From Nostoc commune NIES-4072 (GTDB lineage: Bacteria > Cyanobacteriota > Cyanobacteriia > Cyanobacteriales > Nostocaceae): 64,000 nt of DNA. Within the stretch, counting starts at the first letter, position 1. The number at the start of each line of letters is the position of its first letter. Below the pieces are notes generated by a model, which saw nothing but the letters and a program-made list of their open reading frames with translations, had not been told where the DNA came from and did no database searches. Below are positions 27,824-37,209 of this stretch, piece by piece. The DNA lies in NCBI RefSeq assembly GCF_003113895.1, contig NZ_BDUD01000001.1:248001-312000 (forward strand), read 5' to 3'. The translations under genes were made by a program, and so were the position numbers.

Positions 27824-28043
27824 TTACATTACACATTTTGCCAAAGTCACTGATTGTATTGAAGTACCAGAAACTCAGATCAATACCTTCGCCAATTTAC
27901 TAACTATTCTCGAATCCGTAAACTGTTGAAGAAACTGCACCACAAGAGCGTTCATTAAAAATTCAAGAATATTCAGGATATTTACCATTCTCATTTGAGT
28001 TCTCAGTAGAGAAACTTATAAAAAGTGCTTTATCACACAATTT

Positions 28044-28853
28044 ATGTACAGTGCATCTCAAACAGCCGAGCTTACTTTGGAGCTTTTTCACTTCCAAACC
28101 AACAAATCTTTGCAATTTCCAGCAAATCTTTCTGTAATTTGCATCGGTAAGCCAAACGACCAAAAACCACCAGATATTGATATTTCTGGCTTACCAGATT
28201 CGGATGTAGCATCTCGCATCCACGCGCAAATTTGGATAAATGGGGATGAATACCATATCACCGATTTGGGCAGTTCTAATGGCACATACATTAATGGTGC
28301 GAAACTTCAACCTCAAGTTTTTTTCCCACTGCATCCAGGAGATAGAATTTCTCTTGGGCAAGGAGAGAAAATAACTTTCATTTTTAGGGTGCAGCAGCAC
28401 TCTGCATCTGCCACAACAAATCCTCTGCCAAACTCAGCGCCTACAAAAATTACAGCGCCTACCATTGGCAAAGAAGAGGAACAGGTAATCCTTGCTAGCA
28501 AGCTCATTGGCTTAGGACTAATCCTAGCAGGCGTTACATTTTTAAGTACAAGTATTTATGTGAGCGTCTACTTACGCAGCACACCTGGAATTTTGCTGTG
28601 TATCGGAGGTGTAGTAGCTCTAAATTGGAGTGGGCGCGATAATCGGAAACTGCGATGGGTGTTGATTGGCATAGGAATTGCTTTATTCATCGCCAGTGGT
28701 GTTGTAATCGGTTCTGTGTCACTTTTTTCTATGCTGGTGTCATTCGCTGGCATATCTTGTGGATATCAGTTGTTTGCAACCGGAAAGGTGTTCAACTTTA
28801 ATCCGTTTACGCTCCAAATAGTTAAAAAATCAGCCAACTCAGGCAATCATTAA
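28044..28853 (+). CDS. FHA-domain membrane protein
   Basis: Residues 1-115 form an FHA domain: SVICIGKPNDQ, ASRIHAQIWI with the Ser/His pair, DLGSSNGTYINGAKLQP and RISLGQGEKITF. A Pro/Thr-rich linker follows. From about residue 150 to 260 there are four hydrophobic segments (LIGLGLILAGVTFL, GILLCIGGVVAL, WVLIGIGIALFIAS, LVSFAGISCGYQLF). The FHA domain would face the cytoplasm and tether phosphoproteins to the membrane. It is the third FHA gene in the window. The ATG start is at 28044. Confidence 0.85.
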   Translation: MYSASQTAELTLELFHFQTNKSLQFPANLSVICIGKPNDQKPPDIDISGLPDSDVASRIHAQIWINGDEYHITDLGSSNGTYINGAKLQPQVFFPLHPGDRISLGQGEKITFIFRVQQHSASATTNPLPNSAPTKITAPTIGKEEEQVILASKLIGLGLILAGVTFLSTSIYVSVYLRSTPGILLCIGGVVALNWSGRDNRKLRWVLIGIGIALFIASGVVIGSVSLFSMLVSFAGISCGYQLFATGKVFNFNPFTLQIVKKSANSGNH

Positions 28854-29079
28854 ATTAGCGATCGCTAATTTCCATTGAGGTTTCAAGTTTTGAGTGCTTA
28901 AGTCCTGATTAATTCTCAAAGGTTTGTAATCAGCTATTTATCATTCAATAAACAGCATCTCAACCTCAAATGTAAACAAATGTAACAATATTGGCGTCAA
29001 AACGTTTTACTGTCTTGACAACCAATAGGAGAACCGATAACTTGATATACATACCCGGGTAAGACCGTTAAAGAGTTAT

Positions 29080-29433
29080 ATGCAAACGCAAACTAAGCAA
29101 AAGGTCACTTTGTATTTATCGCCAGAGTTGCACAAAAAATTGAAGATTCGTTCAGCAGTCGATTCCGAACCAATGTCAGAGCTTGCAGAACGTGCCCTCG
29201 TTTTTTACTTATCTAATTCAGAATTGGTTGACGAGGTAGAAGATTCTTCTTATGGGCGGACTCATAGAGTTTATTCATGCCCAACTTGTGAAAGCTCACT
29301 AGTATTACGTGATGGGGAACTGGTTGCTTTAGGCAATCAACCAGGAGTAGTTGGTCAACCACATCTTTCCATTGATGAAATGGATGAGGATGAAACCAAT
29401 CCCAAGGGTGAGGAAGAGTTAGTTCCTTGCTAG
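29080..29433 (+). CDS. ribbon-helix-helix-like small protein with CxxC
   Basis: The 117-residue protein begins KQKVTLYLSPELHKKLKIRSAVDSEPMSELAERALVFYL. This is a beta strand and two helices of the ribbon-helix-helix pattern found in CopG/Arc-type DNA-binding proteins. A CPTCESSL motif follows near residue 69, then an acidic tail. It could be a transcription regulator, but no toxin gene is adjacent. The next gene, a Ycf46-type AAA+ ATPase, starts about 100 bp downstream on the same strand and the two are probably co-transcribed. Confidence 0.7.
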   Translation: MQTQTKQKVTLYLSPELHKKLKIRSAVDSEPMSELAERALVFYLSNSELVDEVEDSSYGRTHRVYSCPTCESSLVLRDGELVALGNQPGVVGQPHLSIDEMDEDETNPKGEEELVPC

Positions 29434-29529
29434 ATAAATAGGAATAATGAATAAATAATTCATAATTCGGTTGTCTTTACCAGAAGCAATGTCTCTACTG
29501 TCTCTATAAGGTCTCAAGTAGGTCGATGT

Positions 29530-31041
29530 ATGAAAGAAGAGCTCAATATCCTAATTCAAGCTCAATACCCTTTAATCTACCTTGTGACCTCCGAGGAAGA
29601 GCGGGCCGAGCAAGCAGTTTCCACAATCGCCCAATTGTTAAAGCCCCAACGTCGAGTATTTGTTTGGACAGTAACACACGGCATTGTGGAGTATGGTCAA
29701 CCTCGGAATGTCACCCAACATAATACGGTGTCTCCAGAGGCGGCCATTGAGTGGATAATCCGGCAGAAAGAACCAAGTATATTTATTCTTAAAGATTTAC
29801 ATCCTTTTATTGATGCGCCTGCAACAAACAGATCGTTACGTGATGCGATCGCTAGCTTTAAAGGTACGCAAAAGAACATTATTTTAATGTCTCCGATGCA
29901 ACAAGTACCTATAGAGCTAGAAAAAGAAGTTGTTGTTATCGATTTTACACTGCCAGATATGGCAGAGTTAAATAAAGTATTAACTCAGCACGTAGACCAA
30001 AACCGTGGTCGGCGTTTGACAACAGAAGCCAGAGAAAAGCTTCTTAGAGCAGCTTTAGGTCTAACTAAAGATGAAGCTGAGAAAGTCTACCGAAAGGCAC
30101 AGGTAACAACAGGGCGTTTGACGGAAGATGAAGTAGATATAGTTTTATCTGAGAAAAAGCAACTAATTCGGCGCAATGGAATCTTAGAATACATTGAAGA
30201 AGATGAAACCATTGATGCTGTAGGTGGCTTAGAAGAGTTAAAAAGATGGCTCAAGCAACGCTCTAACGCTTTTACAGAAAGAGCGAGAGAGTATGGTTTA
30301 CCTCAACCAAAAGGGATGTTAATTCTCGGAGTTCCCGGTTGTGGTAAGTCATTAATTGCCAAAACTACTTCCCGACTGTGGGGTTTACCACTGTTGCGGT
30401 TGGATATGGGGCGAGTTTACGACGGCTCAATGGTGGGACGAAGTGAAGCAAACTTGCGAAACGCCCTGAAAACAGCAGAATCTATTTCCCCAGCGATTTT
30501 GTTTATCGATGAATTGGATAAATCCTTTGCTGGTAGTGGAGGTTCTTCCGATTCCGATGGGGGGACTTCAAGTAGAATCTTCGGCTCCTTCCTCACATGG
30601 ATGCAAGACAAGAAATCACCAGTGTTCGTGATGGCAACTGCCAACAGAGTAGAACGCTTACCTGGCGAATTCTTAAGGAAAGGACGCTTTGATGAAATTT
30701 TCTTTGTGGATTTGCCAACACCGGAAGAACGGCAACAGATTTTTAACATTCATCTGACCAAGCGCCGTGAAGACATCTCTCGGTTCGATCTTGAGCAACT
30801 AGCCAAGATGTCTGATGGCTTTTCTGGAGCAGAAATTGAGCAAGCGATCGTTGCGGCAATGTATGAAGCTTTTGCCCAAGATCGGGAGTTCACCCAACTA
30901 GATATTATTGCTGCACTGAAGGCAACATTGCCGCTGTCTCGAACGATGCAAGAACAAGTAACGGCTCTGAGAGATTGGGCCAGACAGCGCGCACGCCCCG
31001 CAGCGTCCTCCGTAGCTGAATATCAGCGAATGGAGTTCTAA
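29530..31041 (+). CDS. ycf46: AAA+ ATPase of the Ycf46 family
   Basis: Ycf46 proteins are AAA+ ATPases kept in cyanobacteria and some red-algal plastids; the exact role is unsettled, and links to inorganic-carbon acclimation have been suggested. The 503-residue length is typical. An N-terminal nucleotide-binding-like region (1-200) precedes the AAA+ module. Walker A is GVPGCGKS at 267-274 and Walker B ILFIDELDK at 323-331. ATANRVERLPGEFLRKGRFDE carries sensor 1 and the Arg fingers. The C-terminal lid contains MSDGFSGAEIEQAI. It has no membrane segment. It is flanked by the RHH-like gene and ycf35. Confidence 0.92.
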   Translation: MKEELNILIQAQYPLIYLVTSEEERAEQAVSTIAQLLKPQRRVFVWTVTHGIVEYGQPRNVTQHNTVSPEAAIEWIIRQKEPSIFILKDLHPFIDAPATNRSLRDAIASFKGTQKNIILMSPMQQVPIELEKEVVVIDFTLPDMAELNKVLTQHVDQNRGRRLTTEAREKLLRAALGLTKDEAEKVYRKAQVTTGRLTEDEVDIVLSEKKQLIRRNGILEYIEEDETIDAVGGLEELKRWLKQRSNAFTERAREYGLPQPKGMLILGVPGCGKSLIAKTTSRLWGLPLLRLDMGRVYDGSMVGRSEANLRNALKTAESISPAILFIDELDKSFAGSGGSSDSDGGTSSRIFGSFLTWMQDKKSPVFVMATANRVERLPGEFLRKGRFDEIFFVDLPTPEERQQIFNIHLTKRREDISRFDLEQLAKMSDGFSGAEIEQAIVAAMYEAFAQDREFTQLDIIAALKATLPLSRTMQEQVTALRDWARQRARPAASSVAEYQRMEF

Positions 31042-31181
31042 AAGCTTTCCTCTGCCATCCCAGGGGGAAAGGCTAGCTCCCAATGCTAGCAGTTTAAAAA
31101 AAAGCCGCATCCTGCTAACGCGGCTTCGCCCAAAACAAACCGTTGTCGTTTTTCTCAATCTTCTCATTGGAGGAAACCCAA

Positions 31182-31532
31182 ATGTCTCACTTTAGCACCC
31201 TGCGTACCAAGATCACCGATGCCGAAATCCTCAAAGCTTCTTTGCGCGACCTCGGTATCAGCGTAAAGACTGAAGCTGATGTCCGTGGTTATAACGGTCA
31301 GCGCGTCCGTTCTGACATCGTTGCTATGTTAGATGGCGAATATGACCTCGGCTGGTCTCGCAACAGCGATGGTTCTTTTGACCTAATTGCTGACCTGTGG
31401 GGCGTTGCTAAGAAGCACAACCAAACCGAGTTGATCAACTCAATCAACCAAAAGTATGCTGTTAACAAAACTTTGGCTGAAGTAAAACAGCGCGGTCTGC
31501 AAAACGCCAATGTGAAGTTGGTATTGCAATAA
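31182..31532 (+). CDS. ycf35: Ycf35 (DUF1257) protein
   Basis: The protein has 116 residues and starts MSHFSTLRTKITDAEILKASLRDLGISVKTEADVRGYN, the characteristic opening of the Ycf35/DUF1257 family shared by cyanobacteria and red-lineage plastids. The start at 31182 is preceded by TTGGAGG at good spacing; an open stretch back to 31143 is not needed. The function is unknown. Codon use is strongly biased and CTC/GAC-rich, suggesting high expression. It follows ycf46 by 140 bp, and the gap holds a hairpin (AAGCCGC/GCGGCTT, 31102-31126). Confidence 0.93.
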   Translation: MSHFSTLRTKITDAEILKASLRDLGISVKTEADVRGYNGQRVRSDIVAMLDGEYDLGWSRNSDGSFDLIADLWGVAKKHNQTELINSINQKYAVNKTLAEVKQRGLQNANVKLVLQ

Positions 31533-31600
31533 CAATTTCTCTGCGCGTTCCCAAAGCTGCACGGGTTAACCATATAAATAGCGGTTAGCCCGCTTTTTTA

Positions 31601-31640
31601 TCGGGACTGAGATGTATTTCTCAGTCCCGATTTATTATAT
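31601..31640 (+). terminator. rho-independent terminator after ycf35
   Basis: A perfect 12-bp stem TCGGGACTGAGA/TCTCAGTCCCGA (31601-31612 with 31619-31630) is followed by a T-rich run. A smaller AGCGG/CCGCT stem with six Ts lies just before it, at about 31580-31600. Confidence 0.85.
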
Positions 31641-31821
31641 TAATTAATTTTTATAGAATTCAATTTATAACTACTCGCTTTCTTCAGTGATTTGCTACTA
31701 AATGAGTTTTTTATTACTTCTTGTTGTAGCGATGGTGCGTTATGGCTTCCACCAAAAAAAACCTTACAGTTTAGATAGTTTTTTACTTGAAATCCCAAAT
31801 AATGCCTCATAAACTCTAAAT

Positions 31822-32175
31822 ATGTCACAATTTGAATCTGTACCACAGTTTGAGTTATCAGACTTTGATAAGTATCAATGGACAGAGATATTAGATAAAA
31901 GAATCTCAAAAGAATGCCAAAATTACAGCGAGGAATTTCGTATTTTATCCGAAGCATATAAATTATCTGGTGACAGAATAGCTCAGGAGATTTTCAAATT
32001 CTTAAGTGAGATTACTTCTCTTCTGATGGAGCCGCAGAGCCTCCCTGCTGTAGAAGAGATGATAACCTCAGCTTTGTCTGATCATCATTTGGCTATATTA
32101 AGAGGGTTAACTATAAACAGTAAACCACAAACTTTTGAAAACCAACGTAATAATAAGGGTTTCAGCCATCGTTAA
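31822..32175 (+). CDS. hypothetical acidic helical protein
   Basis: A 117-residue protein of uniform, mostly helical character (ISKECQNYSEEFRILSEAYKLSGDRIAQEIFKFLSEITSLL). It has no signal peptide, membrane segment or recognisable domain. The ATG at 31822 lacks a strong ribosome-binding site. It stands alone between the ycf35 terminator and a repeat-rich stretch. I do not recognise it. Confidence 0.55.
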   Translation: MSQFESVPQFELSDFDKYQWTEILDKRISKECQNYSEEFRILSEAYKLSGDRIAQEIFKFLSEITSLLMEPQSLPAVEEMITSALSDHHLAILRGLTINSKPQTFENQRNNKGFSHR

Positions 32176-32205
32176 TCAGGAGTATTGACCATTGGTTTTA
32201 GAAGG

Positions 32206-32245
32206 ATCTTAGAGCGATGTCTACGACGGGCTACGCCTACGCTTA
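32206..32245. repeat. interspersed repeat, GCGATGTCTACGACGGGCTA type
   Basis: This copy reads GAGCGATGTCTACGACGGG followed by CTACGCCTACGCT. It is nearly the reverse complement of the copy at 58921-58956. Confidence 0.85.
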
Positions 32246-32368
32246 AAGATAACTAGAGTGATCGTCTGAAATGCTCAACAAAACGTTGTTTTGTGATATC
32301 CCTGGCTTTGGCTGAAATGTTTGCTTGGGTTTTGCTTCTAAAAAACTTTTTGGTTTACTGATAAAGAT

Positions 32369-32461
32369 TAGGACTTACGCAAAAATTGCTAAAAAGCTTA
32401 ATTTCTCGAACCGCCAAGACGCCAAGAGCGCCGAGAATTCGTAGAGTGTGCGTAAGTCCTA
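32369..32461. mobile_element. 89-bp MITE with TA target duplication, copy 1
   Basis: The unit is bounded by perfect 11-bp inverted repeats GGACTTACGCA/TGCGTAAGTCC and flanked on both sides by TA. Its 89-bp body is identical base for base to the copy at 43487-43579. It encodes no protein of its own. TA duplications and this size are usual for MITEs mobilised by IS630/Tc1-type transposases. It abuts the 5' end of a truncated dehydrogenase gene. Confidence 0.93.
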
Positions 32462-32475
32462 ATAGGGTTTCACTG

Positions 32476-33090
32476 ATGGCGCGATCGCCACAGATTCTGG
32501 ATTTAGCAGATGAATTGGGCGGTATTGCTACTCAAGGATCAATTACCAATTTTCAAGACTTACAGCGATTAGTAGAGACAACTTTAACTCAATTTGGTCG
32601 TATTGATGCAGTAGTAAATAGTTTTGGAGATCCACCCCGACCAGATTTGCTATCTATTTCTGATGAAATGTGGATAGAAAACTTTGAAATGCTGTTTTTG
32701 AGTGTTGTCCGCATCGCCAAACTAGTTACAGAAGCAATGCGATATTCAGGAGGCGGTGTCATCGTGAATATTTCCGCGTCTGACTCCCATGAACCAGAAT
32801 TAGGGACACCCTTTAGCGGTACACTTCGCGCCGCAATGGAAGGGTTTACAAAACTTTATGCCAAGCGTTACAAGGCAGATAAAATTCGCATGGTTTCCGT
32901 AGCGCCTTTTTTTGTCGCAGATTCAATGGCAGAGTTAGAGGGATGGAATATACCTTCAGATTTGATGCTTGGTCGTCCTACTACCTATGCAGAATTTGGT
33001 AAAATAATTGCTTTTCTGATTTCTGATGATGCCAAGTTTATTACAGGCACAACCTTGAAGGTGGATGAAGCCTATTCTTCTGCTATTTAG
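32476..33090 (+). pseudogene. short-chain dehydrogenase lacking the N-terminal cofactor motif
   Basis: From MARSPQILDLADELGG onward this is a short-chain dehydrogenase: FGRIDAVVNSFGDPP, GGVIVNISASDSHEP, RAAMEGFTKLYAKRYKADKIRMVSVAP. The first 30 or so residues with the TGxxxGxG NAD(P) motif are missing. In their place is the 89-bp MITE, into which the frame stays open (back to 32386). The usual YxxxK is replaced by SGTLR, as in a divergent subfamily I recall with a similar pattern. Without the cofactor motif it is probably inactive. A 204-residue product from the ATG at 32476 is still possible. Confidence 0.75.
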
Positions 33091-33118
33091 TTTTATTTCT
33101 AGATCGGAAAATACAAGT

Positions 33119-33147
33119 GATGCCGATGGCGGGCTACGCCTACGCAC
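33119..33147. repeat. interspersed GCGGGCTACGCCTACGC repeat
   Basis: A shorter copy of the GCGATG...GCGGGCTACGCCTACGC unit, located just after the dehydrogenase remnant. Confidence 0.75.
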
Positions 33148-33177
33148 CTGATCGCCCCTCCAAAAAGCCAAAATGTT

Positions 33178-33201
33178 AGGGGTAGTTATCTAACCACCCC
33201 T
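33178..33201. terminator. bidirectional terminator between the dehydrogenase remnant and ndhD
   Basis: The 11-bp stem AGGGGTAGTTA/TAACCACCCCT has one mismatch and a 2-base turn, with a T-rich sequence on the plus side. It lies between the convergent gene ends at 33090 and 33256. Confidence 0.65.
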
Positions 33202-33255
33202 TTATTGCCCTAATAATTTAGAATTTACTTGCAGACCCCTTAATGGGAAGTTAAT

Positions 33256-34869
33256 TTACTCAGAAATATTAATCGAACTTTCAACTTGAGAAGTAGCCAA
33301 TGTTGGTGCAGAGAAAATCCGCGAGTAGAGACTTGATGGTTGTTGATGAGCAACGACTGGTAGAACTTCACGAGCATGGGCTGCTAATTCCATTGCCTTT
33401 ACATCATAAGTCTGCGTTGCCAATTTGGGATAGAAACCAATTCCGATGATTGGTAGCAGCAAACAAGCGGTAATAAATATTTCGCGGGGTTTGACATCAG
33501 ATATTACAGCATCCAAGTGCAACTCTTGACTTTGCTCGCCGTAGAACACTTGACGCAGCATCGACAGTAAATAAATTGGTGTCAAAATCACGCCAACTGC
33601 TGACAGCAACACAACTACAACCTTGAAGCTGGAACTGTAAACATCACTGGTGGCGATACCGAGAAATACCATCAGCTCACCCACAAAACCACTCATTCCG
33701 GGTAAAGCGAGAGAAGCCATTGAACCGATGGTAAACAGAGCAAAGGTTTTGGGCATTACCTTAGCCATACCGCCCATTTTATCCATCATCAAGGTGTGGG
33801 TGCGATCATAAGTCACGCCAGACAGGAAGAACAAGCTAGCAGCAATCAGTCCGTGGGAAACCATCTGTAGCACTGCACCACTGATACCTAGTTCTGTATA
33901 AGAGGCAATCCCAATCAGCACAAACCCCATGTGGGCTATTGAAGAGTAAGCCAAGCGGCGTTTGAGATTAGTTTGAGCAAAGGCACAGCAAGCACCGTAG
34001 ACAATGTTAACCACACCCAAAATTGCCAGCACTGGGGCAAAAGTCACATGGGCATTGGGTAACATTTCCACATTGAAGCGGATGAGGGCATAACCACCCA
34101 TTTTTAACAACACACCAGCCAAAATCATTGAACCGGGTGCTGATGCTTCACCGTGGGCATCAGGTAGCCAAGTATGTAAAGGGAAAATCGGTAATTTTAC
34201 ACCGAAGGCAATTAAGAAACCTGCATAAACCAACAATTCCAAGGTTTTGGGGTATTCTTTCATTCCCAGAGTCGCCATGTCGAAGGTGACGGTATCTCCA
34301 GAGAAGACAAGTGCAAAACCGGCAATCAAGATAAATATTGATGCGGCGGCGGTGTAGAGAATGAACTTGGTAGCCGCATAACGGCGGTTTTGTCCTCCCC
34401 AGATGGAAATCAGCAGGTAAACTGGCACTAACTCGATTTCCCACATCAGGAAGAACAGCAGCAAATCTTGAGCAACAAATACGCCAAGCTGGGCGCTGTA
34501 CATCGCTAGCATCAAACCATAAAATAATCGCGGCTTGGTGGTAACTTTCCAAGCCGCGAATATTGCGAGGGTATTTATTAAACCTGTTAGAAGCAGCAAG
34601 GGCATCGATAAACCATCAACCCCCACAGCCCAATGCAAACCTAACTGCGGTATCCAAGGATAGTTTTCTACAAATTGGAGTGTTGAACTTTGGAAGTCGT
34701 ACTTGTACCAAAAGGCATAAATCATCAGTGCAAAGTCAGCGATCGCAACTCCCAGACCATACCACCGGACAGTTCTACCTTCTTTGTCTGGGATTAGGGG
34801 AATGGCTAAGGCAGCCACCAAGGGTAAGAGGATTATGGCTGTTAGCCAGGGAAATTCAATAGCATTCAT
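33256..34869 (-). CDS. ndhD: NAD(P)H-quinone oxidoreductase subunit 4 (NdhD), paralogue 1
   Basis: NdhD is a proton-pumping membrane subunit of the NDH-1 complex in thylakoids. The 537-residue protein has about 14 membrane segments and typical motifs: [46 protein letters not shown] with the membrane Glu, [28 protein letters not shown], and [15 protein letters not shown]. The ATG at 34869 is preferred over a TTG four codons upstream. It resembles the D1/D2 class, used in respiration and cyclic flow, rather than the CO2-uptake D3/D4 class. A close paralogue lies at 39103-40788. The two are separated by thrB and coiled-coil genes. Confidence 0.94.
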   Translation of the reverse strand: MNAIEFPWLTAIILLPLVAALAIPLIPDKEGRTVRWYGLGVAIADFALMIYAFWYKYDFQSSTLQFVENYPWIPQLGLHWAVGVDGLSMPLLLLTGLINTLAIFAAWKVTTKPRLFYGLMLAMYSAQLGVFVAQDLLLFFLMWEIELVPVYLLISIWGGQNRRYAATKFILYTAAASIFILIAGFALVFSGDTVTFDMATLGMKEYPKTLELLVYAGFLIAFGVKLPIFPLHTWLPDAHGEASAPGSMILAGVLLKMGGYALIRFNVEMLPNAHVTFAPVLAILGVVNIVYGACCAFAQTNLKRRLAYSSIAHMGFVLIGIASYTELGISGAVLQMVSHGLIAASLFFLSGVTYDRTHTLMMDKMGGMAKVMPKTFALFTIGSMASLALPGMSGFVGELMVFLGIATSDVYSSSFKVVVVLLSAVGVILTPIYLLSMLRQVFYGEQSQELHLDAVISDVKPREIFITACLLLPIIGIGFYPKLATQTYDVKAMELAAHAREVLPVVAHQQPSSLYSRIFSAPTLATSQVESSINISE

Positions 34870-34881
34870 CACTTCTGACAA

Positions 34882-35381
34882 TAAGTTTGGCTTATGGCTT
34901 TTAATTTGATTATATTAAGGAATCTATACTTTTGTAAATATTCTTTAACTATAGAATATTAAATTTTTGGCATACATAGGAATATATACTCATTGAATTT
35001 CAAATTATCAGGATAAATAAGAATAAATACTTATCTGATTTTGTCGATTCTATTCTAAATGTAAAGTTTTGCAACGTCAACAAAAAACGGTAGCTAAAGC
35101 CACCGTTACAAAACCGTTATATTTTTTAGCCTAGCCCAATTGTCAGGGCTATTTAGTCTACGCTTCTAAGTTGAGTCATAGACTTAACCCCCAGCCCCTT
35201 CCATCCAATACGGTTCGGATAAGCATTTTTCACTTTCCTTGTGGTCTGGGGAATGGGTTTGCAGGTATTGGGTAAAGGATGTATTCAAAATATGAGTCCC
35301 TTTTCCCTTTCCCCTTTAACCGAACCGTATTGCAGCCCCTTCCCTAAGAGGAGAGAGGTCAAAAGTACTTGTGGCTGACCG
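34882..35381. other. ndhD upstream region with repeat debris
   Basis: The first 200 bp are AT-rich and probably contain the ndhD promoter; no clear box was identified. From about 35085 the sequence is repeat-like, including AACCCCCAGCCCCTTCC, and it carries the foldback element at 35206-35332. Confidence 0.6.
35206..35332. mobile_element. CAATACGGTTCGG foldback MITE, copy 1
   Basis: A perfect 13-bp terminal inverted repeat CAATACGGTTCGG/CCGAACCGTATTG bounds a 127-bp unit. The interior goes from purine-rich (GGGGAATGGG) to pyrimidine-rich (CCCTTTTCCCTTTCCCC), so it can fold back. CAGCCCCTTCC occurs on both sides (35192-35202 and 35333-35343), consistent with an 11-bp target duplication if the left edge is three bases further out. 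Confidence 0.8.
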
Positions 35382-35891
35382 TTAAACAATCCGGTTGACA
35401 ATTGTCCACACTTCCCCATCAGAGCGGACATGAGGGACGGAGATTGTCTTAAACCCAGTGATGAAGGGCTTGTAATAAATTCGCCAATACATTGGACTCA
35501 ATTCATTGGCACAACGTTTAAGCAGGCGGACTTCTGCCGCCAGTTCACTTGCTAGTTGATTAATGCGTTGAGCATGAACCTGTGCCACTTCTTTGGCTTC
35601 TTCTAGCTCTTGCTGTTGGATAAGTTCTTTTGATGCAACTTGCGATCGCACTAACTTACCTTGTTTTTGTTTTATCTGTCCTTCCAAGGCTGCGATCGCT
35701 GCATCTATGCCCTGGAGTTCAACTGATAATTGGGCATTTTCTCTGGCTTGACGGCGATACGCTTCCACCATTGCTTGGGGTGAATCATTCTCGGCAGAGA
35801 TTACATTATTAATGGTGAGTGCAGCGCGTTCCTCTAGGAGAATCTGAATTTGAGATTTAAGCGCCGCCATTTCAGCCTGAATTTGCTCCAT
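35382..35891 (-). CDS. coiled-coil protein of unknown function
   Basis: The 169-residue protein is almost entirely a predicted coiled coil over residues 1-130 (MEQIQAEMAALKSQIQILLEERAAL..., QGIDAAIAALEGQIKQKQGKL..., ELEEAKEVAQVHAQRINQLASELAAEVRLL). A compact C-terminal end follows (YWRIYYKPFITGFKTISVPHVRSDGEVWTIVNRIV). No catalytic motif or signal is seen. It is separated from thrB by 40 bp on the same strand and may share its transcript. Confidence 0.7.
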   Translation of the reverse strand: MEQIQAEMAALKSQIQILLEERAALTINNVISAENDSPQAMVEAYRRQARENAQLSVELQGIDAAIAALEGQIKQKQGKLVRSQVASKELIQQQELEEAKEVAQVHAQRINQLASELAAEVRLLKRCANELSPMYWRIYYKPFITGFKTISVPHVRSDGEVWTIVNRIV

Positions 35892-35933
35892 AAATCGAGT
35901 TTTAAGTGCTGAGTAAAATAGTCATCGGATTTT

Positions 35934-36848
35934 TTAAAAGCTTTTTGCGCCTTGGGTATCGAGAGAAAGCGATCGCACCTCGGCTGTAATTCCTTCTTCT
36001 TGCCAAGCAGCTAACATCGCCGTCTCCACAGCCTCTGAGTGTAATTTGTCTGCCAAAGCTAACAGTGTCGGCCCCGCACCACTAATTACCATACCATAAG
36101 CACCAGCACTAACAGCTGCGATGTTGAGAGCATCGTAACCAGGAATCAAGGCTTTGCGATAGGGCTGATGCAACTTATCTTGCAAAGCTGTTTTTAACCA
36201 TTGTCCGTTACCAGTTTCTAAGCCGCGCAACAATAACCCCAAATGTGCTGTATTGAAAATCGCATCGGCGCGACTCACTTCAGTTGGGAGAACTCCCCGC
36301 GCCTCGGAAGTGGAAAGTTCAAAATTAGGAATAGCTATAACTGGTACAATATCTTGATGCCAGGGAAGATCACAAATTTCCCAAGCTGCGCCACTGGTAG
36401 CAGCCAAACGACATCCTCCCAACAAAGCTGGAACTACATTATCAGGATGTCCCTCCATTGCGATCGCTAACTCCATCACCTGTGACTGAGAAAGAGTTGC
36501 ACCCTCAAGTTGATTAGCAGCAACTAACCCGCCAACAATTGCTGTCGCCGAACTACCCAAACCCCTCGCCAACGGTACACCTAACTTAATCTCTATTTTC
36601 ACAGTTGGCGGTGTCTGCTTTATATATTGATAGAACTTGACAAACGCTTGGTAGAGGAGATTGCTCTCATCAGTTTGGACTCGTTCAGCTTCTGCACCAG
36701 TGACATTAATAGTTAGTTTACCCTCTTCTAGGCGAGTGAACTTGAACTCGTTGTACAGCTTTAAAGCTGCACCGATGCAATCAAAACCAGGCCCCAAATT
36801 CGCAGTTGTGGCGGGAACGGTAACAGTGATGGTAGAAACAACAGACAT
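35934..36848 (-). CDS. thrB: homoserine kinase
   Basis: ThrB phosphorylates homoserine on the way to threonine. The 304-residue protein is a GHMP kinase. It starts MSVVSTITVTVPATTANLGPGFDCIGAAL and has the ATP-binding PLARGLGSSATAIVGGLVAAN near residue 90. EGHPDNVVPALLGGC near 130 and GAYGMVISGAGPTLLAL near 250 follow. The ATG at 36848 is chosen over a TTG two codons upstream because it gives the family N-terminus. No other threonine gene is adjacent. The coiled-coil gene follows directly. Confidence 0.95.
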   Translation of the reverse strand: MSVVSTITVTVPATTANLGPGFDCIGAALKLYNEFKFTRLEEGKLTINVTGAEAERVQTDESNLLYQAFVKFYQYIKQTPPTVKIEIKLGVPLARGLGSSATAIVGGLVAANQLEGATLSQSQVMELAIAMEGHPDNVVPALLGGCRLAATSGAAWEICDLPWHQDIVPVIAIPNFELSTSEARGVLPTEVSRADAIFNTAHLGLLLRGLETGNGQWLKTALQDKLHQPYRKALIPGYDALNIAAVSAGAYGMVISGAGPTLLALADKLHSEAVETAMLAAWQEEGITAEVRSLSLDTQGAKSF

Positions 36849-37209
36849 TGGCAAAACTCACTAATCATCAACTAGCATCCCATATATTGGTAGCAGTTTG
36901 GGGCGAGTTTTTGAGCTTTGCTGGGGATACTTTGATTTACTGTTTTTTAATACATCCCCCGATCCTTGAGTTTCAGTGCTTATGGATCTGGCAAAATTCT
37001 ACTAGGGGAATTTAAATAGTTGGATTGTGCGATCGCTCTACTTAACCTACAAATGTCAGCCTCAAAAGTAATTTAAGATACATAAAGATTAAATTAATTT
37101 TCTGAGACACAACGTTTATTGGAGTTTAATACTGAGTAAGTTTTGGAAAGCACGAATGCAACTTTCCTATAAAATTAATTATAAATATTAGACTGTTAAA
37201 TTTACTTTT
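36849..37209. other. intergenic region without recognised genes
   Basis: This is an AT-rich upstream region of thrB running into the 3' end of the coiled-coil operon. I see no conserved RNA, repeat or convincing small gene in it. Confidence 0.5.

Noticed and set aside
29080..29433. Toxin-antitoxin module for the RHH-like protein
   Set aside because: The neighbour is a 503-residue Ycf46-type ATPase, and no small toxin gene lies on either side.
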